64,000 nt of DNA from Actinobacteria bacterium HGW-Actinobacteria-1 (GCA_002841355.1 PHFB01000002.1:62001-126000); one strand, 5' to 3'. Positions 42,027-53,887 are shown, counted from the first letter of the stretch. The notes: generated from the letters alone by a model not told the origin. Numbers and translations are program-made.

Positions 42027-44597
42027 CTACTCGTCCTCGTCGAAGTCCTCGCCGACGAGTTCTTCGGCCTCCGCGTCGCGGTCCGTCATGCCCGGCATGC
42101 GTGTTGCCGCAAGCGTCTCGTCCTCGACAAGCACCCCCTGGCCTTCGGGTACCGCACGCTTCTTCTTCTTGGCCACCACCCGTGCAATCGCGGAGACGCG
42201 ATCCGTCTCGGCGACGTTCATCACCTTCACGCCTTGAGTCGAGCGTCCAAGCTTGCTGATGTCCTCGGCGTTCACGCGGATCACAACGCCCTCTTCCGAG
42301 ATGAGCATGAGTTCGTGACCTGGCATGACGACCTTCATGCCGGCGAGGCGGCCCTTCTTCCCGGTGACCTGGATCGTCTTCACGCCCATACCGCCGCGAT
42401 TCTGGACCGGGTACTCGCCGATCGGCGTGCGCTTGCCGTAGCCGCGTTCGGTCACGACGAAGAGCTCGCTACCGTCGGGTGCGATCTCCATCCCAAGGAC
42501 ATGGTCGTCGCCACGTACGTTCATGCCGCGAACGCCCGTGGTATCGCGACCCATGGGTCGCGCGTCGCTCTCGTCGAATACGATCGCCTTACCGTCTGCC
42601 GAGACCATCACCGCGTGTTCGCCGGAGTGGACGCGACGCACAGCGATCAGCTCGTCGTTGTCGCGCAGGTTGATCGCGATGATGCCGTCTCGGCGCGAGC
42701 GATCGTACGCGTTGAGCGCGGTCTTCTTCACGAGGCCGTTGCGAGTCGCGAACAACAGGAAGTCCTCTTCACCGAATTCGCGCGTCGTGATGACTGCCGC
42801 GATGCGCTCCGTCTGCTCGAAGGGAAGCAGGTTCACCACAGCCGTACCGCGTGCATGCCGAGAACCAACCGGCAGCTCGTGGACCTTAAGGCGGTAGACC
42901 TTGCCCTTCGTGCTGAAGAAGAGCACGTAGTCGTGCGTCGAGGAGATGAACAGCTGCTCCACGAAGTCGTTCTCTTTGAGGTTCACGCCGGCAACGCCCT
43001 TGCCGCCACGCTTCTGCTGGCGGTACGTCGCGACAGGCAGGCGCTTCACATAGCCGGCCTTCGTGATCGTGACGACCATGTCTTCCTCGGCGATGAGATC
43101 CTCGACGTCCAAGTCACGGGCCGCGTTCATGATCTCGGTGCGGCGCTTGTTCGCGAACTTCTCTTTGATCTCCGTCATCTCGTCTTTGATGATCTGGAGT
43201 ACGAGGTTGATATCGGCGAGCACTTTGAGATACCACGCGATCTTCTCGCGCAGCTCGGCCAGTTCCGCTTCGATCTTGTGCCGCTCGAGCCCGGTCAGTC
43301 TGCGCAGACGCATCTCGAGAATCGCGTCGGTCTGGACTTCCGAGAGGCCGAAGCGCTCGATCAGGCGGGCCTTCGCTTCGGCATCGTCCTGGCTCGCGCG
43401 GATGATCTTGATGACTTCGTCGATGTTGTCGAGGGCGATCATGAGACCCTCGAGGATGTGGGCGCGGTCTTGCGCTTTGCGCAGATCGTACTGCGTGCGC
43501 CGGATGATGACTTCCTTCTGGTGCTCAACGTAGTGGAAGAGCATCTGCTTGAGATTCAGCGTCTTCGGCACACCGTCGACGAGGGCGAGCATGTTCACGC
43601 CGAATCCACTTTCGAGCGTCGTGTGCTTGTAGAGCTTGTTCAACACAACCTGCGGAATCGCGCTGCCCTTGAGCTCGATGACGACGCGCATGCCTTTGCG
43701 ATCGGATTCATCACGCAGGTCGGAGATCTCGGTGAGCTTCTTCTCCCGAACAAGCTCGGCGATCTTCGACACCAGCTTGCTCTTGTTCACGGCGTACGGG
43801 ATCTCGTTCACGATGATCCGCATCTTGCCGGTGGACGTCTGCTCGATGTGCGCCTTGCCTCGGATCTTGATGGACCCGCGGCCGGTCATGTACGCATCCT
43901 TGATGCCTTCGCGGCCCATGATCACGCCACCGGTCGGGAAGTCCGGCCCGGGCATGACCTCAAGGAACTCATCGACGTCTGCGTCCGGGTTGTCGATCAG
44001 AAGTATCGTCGCGTCGATGACTTCGCCGAGGTTGTGCGGAGGAATGTTGGTGGCCATACCAACAGCGATACCGGCGCTTCCGTTCACCAGCAGGTTCGGG
44101 TACCGGCTCGGCAGAACGAGTGGCTCCTGGAGTGACTCGTCGTAGTTGGGACCGAAGTCGACCGTCTCGCTGTCGATGTCTCGGAGAAGCTCCATGGCCA
44201 TGCGGTGCAGACGGGACTCGGTGTATCGCATGGCGGCGGCGGAGTCGCCGTCGATGGAGCCGAAGTTGCCGTGACCATCGACAAGCGGAACCCGCATGGC
44301 GAAGTCCTGAGCCATACGAACCATGGTGTCGTAGACTGCCGAATCGCCGTGAGGGTGGTACTTACCGATGACTTCACCGACGGTCCACGCGGACTTCTTG
44401 TATGCGCGGTTCGGCGTCAGCCCGGACTCATTCATCGCGTACAAGATGCGCCTGTGTACCGGCTTGAGACCATCTCGCACATCTGGAAGCGCTCGAGCGA
44501 CGATGACGCTCATCGAGTACTCGAGGAAGGAGCTTCTTAGCTCTTGCTCTATGTCGATCGGGAGGATCGTGCCCTCGCCCGCGATCGAATCAGTCAC
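42027..44597 (-). CDS. gyrA: DNA gyrase subunit A
   Basis: 856 aa. The winged-helix/QRDR region reads [20 protein letters not shown], with Ser and Asp at the positions equivalent to E. coli 83 and 87, so no common quinolone-resistance change is present. The catalytic Tyr is in [11 protein letters not shown]. The C-terminal beta-pinwheel has the GyrA box QQKRGGKG, expected of true gyrase and not topoisomerase IV, and ends in an acidic tail ([14 protein letters not shown]) that is known to tune supercoiling in other gyrases. It lies downstream of gyrB with one small gene between. Gyrase introduces negative supercoils ahead of forks. Confidence 0.98.
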   Translation of the reverse strand: MTDSIAGEGTILPIDIEQELRSSFLEYSMSVIVARALPDVRDGLKPVHRRILYAMNESGLTPNRAYKKSAWTVGEVIGKYHPHGDSAVYDTMVRMAQDFAMRVPLVDGHGNFGSIDGDSAAAMRYTESRLHRMAMELLRDIDSETVDFGPNYDESLQEPLVLPSRYPNLLVNGSAGIAVGMATNIPPHNLGEVIDATILLIDNPDADVDEFLEVMPGPDFPTGGVIMGREGIKDAYMTGRGSIKIRGKAHIEQTSTGKMRIIVNEIPYAVNKSKLVSKIAELVREKKLTEISDLRDESDRKGMRVVIELKGSAIPQVVLNKLYKHTTLESGFGVNMLALVDGVPKTLNLKQMLFHYVEHQKEVIIRRTQYDLRKAQDRAHILEGLMIALDNIDEVIKIIRASQDDAEAKARLIERFGLSEVQTDAILEMRLRRLTGLERHKIEAELAELREKIAWYLKVLADINLVLQIIKDEMTEIKEKFANKRRTEIMNAARDLDVEDLIAEEDMVVTITKAGYVKRLPVATYRQQKRGGKGVAGVNLKENDFVEQLFISSTHDYVLFFSTKGKVYRLKVHELPVGSRHARGTAVVNLLPFEQTERIAAVITTREFGEEDFLLFATRNGLVKKTALNAYDRSRRDGIIAINLRDNDELIAVRRVHSGEHAVMVSADGKAIVFDESDARPMGRDTTGVRGMNVRGDDHVLGMEIAPDGSELFVVTERGYGKRTPIGEYPVQNRGGMGVKTIQVTGKKGRLAGMKVVMPGHELMLISEEGVVIRVNAEDISKLGRSTQGVKVMNVAETDRVSAIARVVAKKKKRAVPEGQGVLVEDETLAATRMPGMTDRDAEAEELVGEDFDEDE

Positions 44598-44624
44598 GTC
44601 TCAGTCTCCTCGTATGTGGGCTAT

Positions 44625-45155
44625 CTACAGGTTGTACTTCCGGAACAAGAGCACGGCGCCACCCATGAGCAGGAAGCCCCATACCATCAACAACAACGAT
44701 GCGAGCGTGGGCGTCGGTCCTTGATCGGCCCCCACTTTCGCAAAGAGCACTGCGGCCCAGATGACAAACCCTAGACCACCTACCACCATCAAAGCGCTCA
44801 CGACGTTTGCGACCGTCGTGTAGTTCTTCGCCGCCGGGGGCTCCTCGTGTCGCAAGCCGAGCAGCATCGCTTCGAGTTCTGCTGAGCCCACACCGCCCGC
44901 CGGCCGCGCTTGTTCCTGCTCCGCCGCAATCTCTCCAACAACGATCTTTGGTGCTGCTTCCTGCTCTACCTCGGCCTCCGCCGGCTCCGGCTCGCGCTCA
45001 GGCTGTAGCGATGCTGCCTTTGCCGCCGCCAGTGCAGCTTCAAGCCGGGCCTCTTCCTCGCGTTCGTGCCGGTCCTTTTCGAACCGTTCGAACGCCTCCT
45101 GCTCCCAGGGGGGCGGCTCGAACTCCCGCTTGTGTCTTCTATCGCGCTCGTCCAA
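44625..45155 (-). CDS. Hypothetical protein with charged N-terminus and two membrane segments, between gyrB and gyrA
   Basis: 176 aa from a TTG at 45155, the only available start after AAGGA upstream. Residues 1-80 are highly charged and Glu/Ala-rich (ERFEKDRHEREEEARLEAAL), probably helical or disordered. Two membrane segments follow, about 112-137 (VANVVSALMVVGGLGFVIWAAVLFA) and 150-172. No family recognised. It starts 29 bp after the gyrB stop and ends 27 bp before the gyrA start, so it is in the same operon. Its job is unknown; the long acidic cytoplasmic region could interact with a cytosolic partner. Confidence 0.8.
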   Translation of the reverse strand: MDERDRRHKREFEPPPWEQEAFERFEKDRHEREEEARLEAALAAAKAASLQPEREPEPAEAEVEQEAAPKIVVGEIAAEQEQARPAGGVGSAELEAMLLGLRHEEPPAAKNYTTVANVVSALMVVGGLGFVIWAAVLFAKVGADQGPTPTLASLLLMVWGFLLMGGAVLLFRKYNL

Positions 45156-45184
45156 CGCGACCCGTCCTTCGTCTGTCAGAGTCC

Positions 45185-47116
<1,932 letters not shown>

Positions 47117-47193
47117 CTATGGGTGTGACGAGTGGAAATGCATCAACCACGACATGTTGACGCTACCCCCCGATTTTACCACAACGTGTAGTG

Positions 47194-47754
47194 TTAGACG
47201 CTCGAATTGTCCCCTGTCGCGCCGTCAGAAGGCGCGTGCGGCTCGCTGTCGGCACGTACACCCTTTTTCCACTCAAGATCCTTGATCATCACCCTGAGGG
47301 CCGCCTCGCGCAGACGTTCATCTTTGACCGCGCCGGCGATGTACTCCGCCTGAGACCGCTCACTTTCGCTCAATGGAATCGACGGACTGGTCTCTGCCTC
47401 ATAGAACTCCGAGACAAGTGCTGCCTCCGCTTCGATCTTGCGTGACTGTGCTACTCCTTTTGAGACAGTGAACCGCATGGTCTTGACCACACCCTCACCG
47501 ATCTCTGAACGGATGCCTGCCAAGTAGCGGTCTTTCATCAGATCGAGTTGGTGAGCCCACGCTGCGGAGTCGACACTTACCACGAACTCGCCTTCTCGGA
47601 CCGATGCCGCCACCGTATGACGCGCCACCTCCGGCCCCGCGATCTGCTCCCAGACCAGTGCCACGCGCGCGGCGTAGCGGCGCTTCTTTGGGTCGGCACG
47701 CCTGATGACCGCATTGGTGATGTCTCCGATACTGTCGAGTTTACGGCGTCTCAT
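47194..47754 (-). CDS. DUF721/DciA-like protein
   Basis: 186 aa. The N-terminal half has the DUF721 pattern: RRAALVWEQIAGPEVARHT-type segment, VREGEFVVSVDSAAWAHQLDLMKDRYLAGI and a basic RRADPKKRRYAAR stretch. In many bacteria outside the DnaC/DnaI groups, DciA loads the replicative helicase DnaB and lies beside recF or dnaA, as here. The C-terminal 60 residues are acidic and poorly structured. It begins 3 bp after recF, so the dnaN-recF-dciA-gyrB block is one transcription unit or nearly so. Confidence 0.85.
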   Translation of the reverse strand: MRRRKLDSIGDITNAVIRRADPKKRRYAARVALVWEQIAGPEVARHTVAASVREGEFVVSVDSAAWAHQLDLMKDRYLAGIRSEIGEGVVKTMRFTVSKGVAQSRKIEAEAALVSEFYEAETSPSIPLSESERSQAEYIAGAVKDERLREAALRVMIKDLEWKKGVRADSEPHAPSDGATGDNSSV

Positions 47755-47757
47755 CCT

Positions 47758-48861
47758 CTAGCACTCCTTGGATTCTATGATCAACGCTTCACTCATCAGT
47801 GTTGAGTCGAAGTGTGCAACATCGGTAGTGGACACGAACGTCTGGATGTTCTGTTGTACCAACCCGGTCAGTGCGCGCCTACGGGATTCATCGAGCTCGG
47901 ACATCACATCATCAAGGAGCAAGATCGGCTTCTTGTTCACCACGTCGTCGACGACTTGCACCTCGGCTAGTTTCCAGGCAAGCGCTATTGTTCGCTGCTG
48001 TCCCTGTGAGGCGTATGCACGAGCATCGTTGCCGTCGATGAAGAACGTGATCTCATCTCTATGCGGGCCCACAAGCGTCATTCGTCTCGTTCGCTCCTCA
48101 ACTCTCCGGGATTCAAGGGAGACGAGTATTGCTTTCTCGGCTTCGTCGGCATCGATCTCATCATCCAAGACAGAGGTGTGCAGGCCGCACTTGTCCGAGT
48201 ATCCAACACTGAGTCGCTCACTTTGTGAGAGGTCCCGATACGCGACGCTGGCATGATCGGCGATCCGCCGAAGCAGTCGGCGGCGGTGTATGAGAAGCCG
48301 GCTACCAAGAGAGGCTACCTGCACGTCCCATGGTTCAAGATCTGCGTCTGATGCCTGCCATTCACGCAGGAGCACATTCCGGTGCCGTATCACTTTGGCG
48401 TAGTCCCGACGCACGGCGCCGTATGTCTTCGACAGCTGCTCACCAAGGTCGTCGATCTCGGCACGACGCGTCTCGGCCGCTCCCTTCGCAAGATTAAGGT
48501 CCTCTGGTGTGAAGACGACACACGGAAGGATACCGGTGACGTCTGACACGCGTCGTTTGGTTGTGCCGTTCAAACGAAACAACCTCGTGGCGTCTTCCCG
48601 CATCGTTATCTCAACTGCGATATCCGAACCTTCACCAGAGAGGCTGGCGGTGAGTATCGCTTGGTCCATCCCCCACTGCACCACCTCGTTCCATTTCGGC
48701 CGTCTGAAAGATCGGCCCGATGTGGTGATTTGCAGTGCTTCTATGACATTCGTCTTGCCTGTCGCATTCGGCCCCACAAAGACGGTGAGACCGGGAGATG
48801 GTTGAATCTCCCGGTCACTGTAGTTCCGGAACGCTCTAAGGCGAAGTGATTTGACGTACAC
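47758..48861 (-). CDS. recF: DNA replication and repair protein RecF
   Basis: 367 aa. Walker A is VFVGPNATGKTNVIEAL (Ala-Thr replaces the more common Gly-Gln/Ala pair). The SMC-like signature is AYASQGQQRTIALAWKLAEV, and Walker B with D-loop is PILLLDDVMSELDESRRRAL. The start MYVKSLRLRAFRNYSDREI is typical. RecF acts with RecO and RecR to load RecA at gaps. It begins 10 bp after dnaN in the usual gene order. Confidence 0.97.
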   Translation of the reverse strand: MYVKSLRLRAFRNYSDREIQPSPGLTVFVGPNATGKTNVIEALQITTSGRSFRRPKWNEVVQWGMDQAILTASLSGEGSDIAVEITMREDATRLFRLNGTTKRRVSDVTGILPCVVFTPEDLNLAKGAAETRRAEIDDLGEQLSKTYGAVRRDYAKVIRHRNVLLREWQASDADLEPWDVQVASLGSRLLIHRRRLLRRIADHASVAYRDLSQSERLSVGYSDKCGLHTSVLDDEIDADEAEKAILVSLESRRVEERTRRMTLVGPHRDEITFFIDGNDARAYASQGQQRTIALAWKLAEVQVVDDVVNKKPILLLDDVMSELDESRRRALTGLVQQNIQTFVSTTDVAHFDSTLMSEALIIESKEC

Positions 48862-48871
48862 GCCTGTCGGC

Positions 48872-49969
48872 TCAGCCGAGACGAACAGGCATGAGCAGGT
48901 AGATGAAGTCCTCGCCGCCGGGGTGCTTCATGACGCCCGGCTTCAGTGGACTGACGATCTCAATCGCCACTTTGTCTCCGTCAGCCACCGACACTCCGTC
49001 GGTCAAATAGGCGTGGTTGAAGGCGATTTCAACATCTTCGCCCTGAGCGTCGATCTCGAGATCCTCGGTGGCTTCCCCAACATCCTGCGTTTGCGCTGAG
49101 ATTGTGAGAATCCTATCCGAGGTGCTTACTTTCATCCTCAGCGGCGCGCTGTGCTGAGCCATGAGCGAGACTCGCTTCACGGCCTCGAGAAGGTCTTGTC
49201 TCCCAATGATCAGACGTGTCACGTACTCCTTAGGGATGAGCTGTTTGTGATTTGGGAATGTCCCTTCGATTCTCCGGCTCACGAATGTGGTTTCGTTGAA
49301 TGCGAAGACGACCTGATTCTCAGACACCCCGATCTTGATCGCTTCAGCAGATGCTCCAAGTCGAGCCACATCTTCGATGGCCCGTCCGGGAACCACTGCT
49401 TCAAGCGATCCAAGAACACCCTCAACAGGGACTTCTCTCACACACAACCTGTATGAGTCTGTCGCAGCCATCCGGAGCGTTCCTTCATCAACAACCACCA
49501 ACACACCTGTCAGGATCGGCCTTGTTTCATCCCTACTGACAGCGCGCGACACCTGATGAACCACTTCTGAGAAGACACCTGTTGGAAGTGAGACCATCTC
49601 TCCTGGTGTCACATCGGGGAACTTCGGGAAATCGTCGGCAGAAAGCGTTCTCACAACGAAGGAAGACTGTGCACATGAGACCGTCGCGCCGTTCTGGGTT
49701 GTTTCGATAGTCACAGCCGACTCAGGAAGATTTCGAACTATATCGGTGATCAACTTGCCCGGCACCACAGCACTGCCGGGCTCTTCAACCCGAGCTTTAG
49801 AGCTCGTCTTGATCGAGATCTCCAGGTCGGTCGAGTTCAACCGAAGTTCGTCGTTCTGAGCCGAGAAGAGTATTCCGGAGAGAATCGGAAGTGTGGTTCT
49901 GGATGAGAGTCCTTTTGACGCGATCGAGAGAGCGTCCAACAACTCTGTTCGAGTGATAGAGACCTTCAT
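48872..49969 (-). CDS. dnaN: DNA polymerase III beta subunit (sliding clamp)
   Basis: 365 aa with the three clamp domains. N-terminal MKVSITRTELLDALSIASKGLSSRTTLPILSGIL and the C-terminal MPVRLG (ending in the typical MP(M/V)R motif) are diagnostic. The start ATG has AAAGGAATCGG upstream. It forms a ring dimer that tethers the polymerase. Between this gene and dnaA are 218 bp that hold the candidate unwinding element. Confidence 0.98.
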   Translation of the reverse strand: MKVSITRTELLDALSIASKGLSSRTTLPILSGILFSAQNDELRLNSTDLEISIKTSSKARVEEPGSAVVPGKLITDIVRNLPESAVTIETTQNGATVSCAQSSFVVRTLSADDFPKFPDVTPGEMVSLPTGVFSEVVHQVSRAVSRDETRPILTGVLVVVDEGTLRMAATDSYRLCVREVPVEGVLGSLEAVVPGRAIEDVARLGASAEAIKIGVSENQVVFAFNETTFVSRRIEGTFPNHKQLIPKEYVTRLIIGRQDLLEAVKRVSLMAQHSAPLRMKVSTSDRILTISAQTQDVGEATEDLEIDAQGEDVEIAFNHAYLTDGVSVADGDKVAIEIVSPLKPGVMKHPGGEDFIYLLMPVRLG

Positions 49970-49995
49970 TCCGATTCCTTTCTTAGATAATCAAC

Positions 49996-50035
49996 TAGTA
50001 GTAATAGTAGTAGGGCCTGTTGATGGTGTTGATAT
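49996..50035. other. Candidate origin unwinding element with DnaA-trio run
   Basis: Six uninterrupted trinucleotides TAG TAG TAA TAG TAG TAG (49996-50013) lie in an A/T-rich stretch between dnaA and dnaN, next to a GC cluster (GGGCC) and two tandem 9-mers TGTTGATGG and TGTTGATAT (50018-50035) that are degenerate relatives of the DnaA box complement TGTGGATAA. DnaA-trios (3'-[G/A]AT-5' repeats next to a GC-rich bit and DnaA boxes) are known in B. subtilis as the single-strand binding sites of DnaA during melting. Confidence 0.65.
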
Positions 50036-50101
50036 CTCTCAAAACACGAGGTAGTTCACGGTGTATCTACTGTGGGTAGTGATGTGAACGAACTGCTCCA
50101 T

Positions 50102-50181
50102 CTATACACACTCTCAACAGGCTGCTGATCTTCTCAACAGGTCGTTCCGGTCTTCCCCACCTTACCCCCATGTTGTCCACA
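50102..50181. other. Further DnaA-box-like sites and direct repeats in the dnaA-dnaN gap
   Basis: CTATACACA (50102-50110) is one mismatch from TTATNCACA, and TTGTCCACA (50173-50181) is close to the TTATCCACA consensus. A direct repeat TCTCAACAGG occurs at 50112-50121 and 50132-50141 with a 20-bp period. These probably help assemble DnaA near the trio element. Confidence 0.5.
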
Positions 50182-50187
50182 GAGTTG

Positions 50188-51570
50188 TTAGTTTCGTTGT
50201 TTGACCAGGTTTGTGAGTGTCTGTACCTGCGTGAACACTTCTCGTTGAGCATTGAGTAGCTTTGTGATCTTCGCGGTGGCATGCATTACGGTTGTGTGAT
50301 CTCGTCCGCCAAATTCAGCACCGATTCTAGGCAATGACATATCCGTTAGTTCGCGCGCGAGGTACATGGCCACCTGTCGAGGATAGACGATAGCCTGAGA
50401 GCGCTTGTTTCCAACAAGGTCGTTCTTACTGATGCTATAGAACTTACACACTTCCTGTTGGATCGTGTTGATAGCAATCGGCTTGATCGATCTCTCAGGG
50501 AAGATATCCTTCAAGACGCTGCGGGCTAGATCGGTGTCGATCACATGCCGTGTGAGTGAGCTGAAGGCCACGATGCGAATCAATGCACCCTCAAGCTCAC
50601 GGATGTTCGATGAGATCCGGTCCGCAATAAAGGTGAGCACGTCTGGCGGAACCGTAAGGTTCTCCGCTTCCACCTTGCGCCGGAGGATAGCAATGCGGGT
50701 TTCAAGCTCCGGTGGTTGGATGTCTGTGATAAGGCCCATCTCAAACCGGCTACGCAACCTGTCTTCGATGCTACCGATGTCTTTTGGTGGACGATCCGAG
50801 GACAACACTATCTGTTTGCCGGCCTGCTGCAGTGTGTTGAATGTATGGAAGAACTCCTCCTGGGTTCCTTCTTTACCGGCGAGAAACTGGATGTCATCCA
50901 CAAGGAGGACGTCGTTTGTACGATACTGTCGCCGGAATCCCTCGATACGACTCTTGTCTCTGTTACCGATCGAGTTGATGAAGTCGTTTGTGAACTGCTC
51001 GGTAGATACGTACTTCACGCGCATGTGCGGGAAGCTGGTCTTCACATAGTGGCCGATAGACTGCAGAAGATGGGTCTTTCCAAGACCAACTCCTCCGTAG
51101 ATGAAGAGCGGGTTGTAGGCTCCACCCGGAGTCTCCGCGACGGCGAGCGCCGCGTGATACGCGAATTGGTTCGAGGTGCCCATAACAAATGAGTCGAAGG
51201 TGTACTTCGGGTTGAACTCCCCGTCTGTGGCTTCTTTGACTCGCTTCTGCTCGACCTCTTCTAGATCGGGCATTCCAAGCGGTTCTGCTGCAGAGCTTGC
51301 TGTCACCACGGGTGTAGGTCCATCTGCCGGCACTTTGAATGAAACACTCATCGGATGACCAAGCACTTGAGCTAATGCCGACGACAAGAGGCCGGAGTAG
51401 CGCGAATCAAGCCAGTCTCTCGCAAACTCATTCTGGACAGCGACGATCAGTGTCTCATCGACGATCCCTAGCGGCGATGTGTTCTCAAACCACGTCTTGA
51501 ATGTGGGAGTGTTGAGTTCACTACGAACCACTGCGAGGGTTTGATCCCATAGTTCCTGCACGTCCTGCAC
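50188..51570 (-). CDS. dnaA: Chromosomal replication initiator protein DnaA
   Basis: 460 aa from a GTG at 51570 with GGGGGAC upstream. Domain I is [24 protein letters not shown], a short variable linker follows, and domain III carries Walker [17 protein letters not shown] and Walker [14 protein letters not shown]. Domain IV has the DnaA-box-binding helix [25 protein letters not shown]. The gene starts 14 bp after the GHKL-winged-helix gene and not at the head of its own operon, which is unusual. It initiates replication at the adjacent box clusters. Confidence 0.98.
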   Translation of the reverse strand: MQDVQELWDQTLAVVRSELNTPTFKTWFENTSPLGIVDETLIVAVQNEFARDWLDSRYSGLLSSALAQVLGHPMSVSFKVPADGPTPVVTASSAAEPLGMPDLEEVEQKRVKEATDGEFNPKYTFDSFVMGTSNQFAYHAALAVAETPGGAYNPLFIYGGVGLGKTHLLQSIGHYVKTSFPHMRVKYVSTEQFTNDFINSIGNRDKSRIEGFRRQYRTNDVLLVDDIQFLAGKEGTQEEFFHTFNTLQQAGKQIVLSSDRPPKDIGSIEDRLRSRFEMGLITDIQPPELETRIAILRRKVEAENLTVPPDVLTFIADRISSNIRELEGALIRIVAFSSLTRHVIDTDLARSVLKDIFPERSIKPIAINTIQQEVCKFYSISKNDLVGNKRSQAIVYPRQVAMYLARELTDMSLPRIGAEFGGRDHTTVMHATAKITKLLNAQREVFTQVQTLTNLVKQRN

Positions 51571-51584
51571 GTTTGTCCCCCGGA

Positions 51585-52427
51585 TCAGTTGTTGAAGAGC
51601 GAATCAAGGGAGTCGGCCCCAAGGGGAGCAAGGACTCGCTTGCCGTTCTCATCGGAGACGATCAACCCACAATCCTCAAGGGACGCAAGATCCCGGTATG
51701 CGGTAGACAGACCAACACCAAGCTCCTTGGAAACAACCGATGGTCCGACCGAGCCCATTTCAAGAACCAGAGAGAGCACCTGCTTCTGGCGCAACGTCAG
51801 ACGCAGCGCGGATGTGTCTCTTGTGTTGCTGAGAGGAGTGGTTGGGTCGTCTGCAACAACAGGTTCCGGGTCGATGTGAATCGTCACAACACATCCTCGC
51901 CCGAGGTTGTCTTCGATCGTGATGGTGCCACTTGAGAACGTGAGGCATTCCCGTGCGACCGGCAGCCCAGAGCCAACACCTTTGATAACCGTCTTCATTT
52001 CGTGTGTTGCGGTGGAGAAACCCGGAACGAAAACCTTGTTCTTGTCTGAAATACCAGGTCCCTGGTCCGCGAAGCGGATGGTATTGCCACCATCCAAGAT
52101 GGTCACGACTACCTCGGCGAAGTGGGCGTGGATCAGATTCTCCACCACCTCGCGTATCACCATGTACGGAAGCGCACCACCACACTCGTGCGACAATTGG
52201 TATGCACGCGAGGAAAGCGCCTCGACGAAAGAGCGGGCGTCTGGGCCCGTTACATCCTCCACGCGCGGTGATGCGGTGAGGGAGTCATAGACTGCTACCC
52301 GTGCGGCCGATGCCCGATCCATGGGAGCAAGGGCGGGGGTCTCAGAGAGCTTGCGTTCCATCAACCCAGACGTCTCCAAAGGGTTGCCGCTTGTGGCAGA
52401 TACCCCTCCATCAAAGAACGATTTCAC
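51585..52427 (-). CDS. GHKL ATPase fused to a winged-helix domain, upstream of dnaA
   Basis: 280 aa from a GTG at 52427 preceded by a G-rich site (GGGGGGA) five bases upstream; an ATG 18 bp earlier would absorb that site. Residues about 85-200 are a HATPase_c domain with N-box [12 protein letters not shown]1 DQGPGIS and G2 [12 protein letters not shown], but there is no HisKA or phosphoacceptor domain, as in SpoIIAB/RsbW-type anti-sigma kinases. Residues about 210-275 form a winged helix ([41 protein letters not shown]). It is probably co-transcribed with dnaA and sits beside the DnaA-box cluster. It may regulate initiation or bind DNA in an ATP-dependent way. I know no characterised homologue. 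Confidence 0.8.
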   Translation of the reverse strand: MKSFFDGGVSATSGNPLETSGLMERKLSETPALAPMDRASAARVAVYDSLTASPRVEDVTGPDARSFVEALSSRAYQLSHECGGALPYMVIREVVENLIHAHFAEVVVTILDGGNTIRFADQGPGISDKNKVFVPGFSTATHEMKTVIKGVGSGLPVARECLTFSSGTITIEDNLGRGCVVTIHIDPEPVVADDPTTPLSNTRDTSALRLTLRQKQVLSLVLEMGSVGPSVVSKELGVGLSTAYRDLASLEDCGLIVSDENGKRVLAPLGADSLDSLFNN

Positions 52428-52574
52428 TATGGTCCCCCCTCTCATTCCACAGACTTATCAACACACCATCAGTGCTGCCTCGATTATTAACGCCCTGCTA
52501 GCAGCCGTATCTACAACACTCCAGCGAGACTATAGCCACAGGCCGTGAAACCCATCTACCTGCAGTTTTGCGAG

Positions 52575-52968
52575 TTGTCCACAACAGTTTCCACATCTGT
52601 GGAGAATCTCGCACCGATCACACACCCGAATCCACAAGAAGCCCAGGTTGACGGCTATTTGGTGTGTCAGAGCCCTTCCAGCGGGAACACAAACCGCTTC
52701 CGTTTGGTGGATTCTGTGGACAGTGTTGTCACCACAAGATGCGCGAGTGAAAGAAGTTGTGGAAAACCGAACACACGTCCGTATACCAAGATTAACCAAG
52801 GACCGTCAAAGGGCCTCTACCAGGCTGTTTTCAAGGTGAACAAGGTCAATTCCCTACCTGTGGAAACAGCGCCGATTCTAACAGAGGGGTACTTGTGGAA
52901 CAACGAGCTCCAGTCGGTTATCCACAGGTTGGCCAGTCGTGAATCCTGGGTTTTCCACACTATCCACA
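52575..52968. other. oriC DnaA-box cluster
   Basis: The 710-bp gap 52428-53137 holds no gene but many DnaA boxes: TTGTCCACA (52575), TTCTCCACA on minus (52598-52606), CTGTCCACA on minus (52715), TTTTCCACA on minus (52758-52766), GTTTCCACA on minus (52859), TGTTCCACA on minus (52894), perfect TTATCCACA (52918-52926), TTTTCCACA (52951-52959) and CTATCCACA (52960-52968). Density, position between the dnaA operon and rpmH, and the divergent layout mark the replication origin. Confidence 0.88.
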
Positions 52969-53055
52969 ATTTCTGTACTAATTTGGCGCCCCAGATGAGG
53001 AAAGGCGTGAGCCCGTCTTGGAAACCGCAGACAAGCACACCCCGTGTGATCGTGA

Positions 53056-53085
53056 TTGACACTCACAACAGGGTGTCAGTATAAT
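53056..53085 (+). promoter_or_regulatory. rpmH promoter
   Basis: Perfect consensus TTGACA (53056-53061) and TATAAT (53080-53085) with an 18-bp spacer, about 50 bp upstream of the rpmH start. It should drive rpmH-rnpA-yidD and perhaps further. Confidence 0.88.
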
Positions 53086-53137
53086 CACCAGGCTTATCGT
53101 CCGGGTGTGTTCTCGGACGCCCCGAACGGAGGATCCT

Positions 53138-53281
53138 ATGAAGCGCACATACCAGCCGAATAACCGGAAGCGTGCAAAGACGCACGGGTTCCGCTCGCGC
53201 ATGGCAACAAGAGGTGGACGTGCTGTTATCGCGGCGCGCCGTCGCAAGGGACGTCACGTCCTCACGCCGAGCGCCGCGTAG
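53138..53281 (+). CDS. rpmH: 50S ribosomal protein L34
   Basis: 47 aa, [20 protein letters not shown] then [20 protein letters not shown], the conserved L34 sequence. The ATG has GGAGG five bases upstream. It precedes rnpA as in nearly all bacteria. Confidence 0.98.
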   Translation: MKRTYQPNNRKRAKTHGFRSRMATRGGRAVIAARRRKGRHVLTPSAA

Positions 53282-53314
53282 TAACGGTTCCGGCCCGTAC
53301 GGGCACGGGACATC

Positions 53315-53650
53315 ATGAACACGATCAAGGCCTCGGCCGACATCGATCGTCTCTTCAAAGAAGGCCGGCGAGGCACCAGCAGGCTCGTTCTCGTCCTGGG
53401 TCTTCCAACACCAGAAGCACGCGACCCCTCCCAGGGGCGCGTGCTTTTCGTTGCGGGAAAGAAGCTGGGCAACGCGATCTTGCGAAACAGATCCAAGCGA
53501 GTACTCCGAGCAGCATGCCGTCGGGTCGGTGGTCCTTGGCCAGGTGTCGACATCGCGCTGGTTGCCCGGCCGGGGTTAGCCACTGCCGCTCCAGAACAGG
53601 TCGATCGCGACCTGCGTGAGGCGCTGTCGCGAGTCCGGAGTACGAAATGA
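53315..53650 (+). CDS. rnpA: Ribonuclease P protein component
   Basis: 111 aa. The RNR signature is in [18 protein letters not shown], preceded by a strand [11 protein letters not shown] and followed by DIALVARPG. Length and position after rpmH are typical. It assists the RNase P RNA in 5' tRNA maturation. Its stop overlaps the yidD start (ATGA). Confidence 0.96.
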   Translation: MNTIKASADIDRLFKEGRRGTSRLVLVLGLPTPEARDPSQGRVLFVAGKKLGNAILRNRSKRVLRAACRRVGGPWPGVDIALVARPGLATAAPEQVDRDLREALSRVRSTK

Positions 53651-53865
53651 AACTCGTCAGACAAGTGGCCACGGTTCCGATCAAGTTATACCAGCGACTG
53701 ATATCGCCCTTACTACCGCCAACATGCCGGTTCACCCCGACCTGCTCCTCGTATGCAGTGACCGCAATAGAGAGGCACGGCGTCTTTCGTGGTGGCTGGC
53801 TCGCCATGAAGCGCGTTGGCCGATGCCATCCATGGAACCCCGGGGGCTATGACCCTGTTCCCTAG
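53647..53865 (+). CDS. yidD: Membrane protein insertion efficiency factor YidD
   Basis: 72 aa with the invariant pattern [20 protein letters not shown], an [24 protein letters not shown] stretch and GYDPVP end. Three conserved Cys and the HPWNPGG motif are present. It overlaps rnpA by 4 bp and precedes yidC, with which it cooperates at the membrane. Confidence 0.96.
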   Translation: MKLVRQVATVPIKLYQRLISPLLPPTCRFTPTCSSYAVTAIERHGVFRGGWLAMKRVGRCHPWNPGGYDPVP

Positions 53866-53887
53866 GCGTCCGCCTGGAGTGAATGTG

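Noticed and set aside
42021-44135. 704-codon open frame on the plus strand
   Set aside because: It is antisense to gyrA; long antisense frames are common in GC-rich coding DNA, and it has no ribosome site or family signature.
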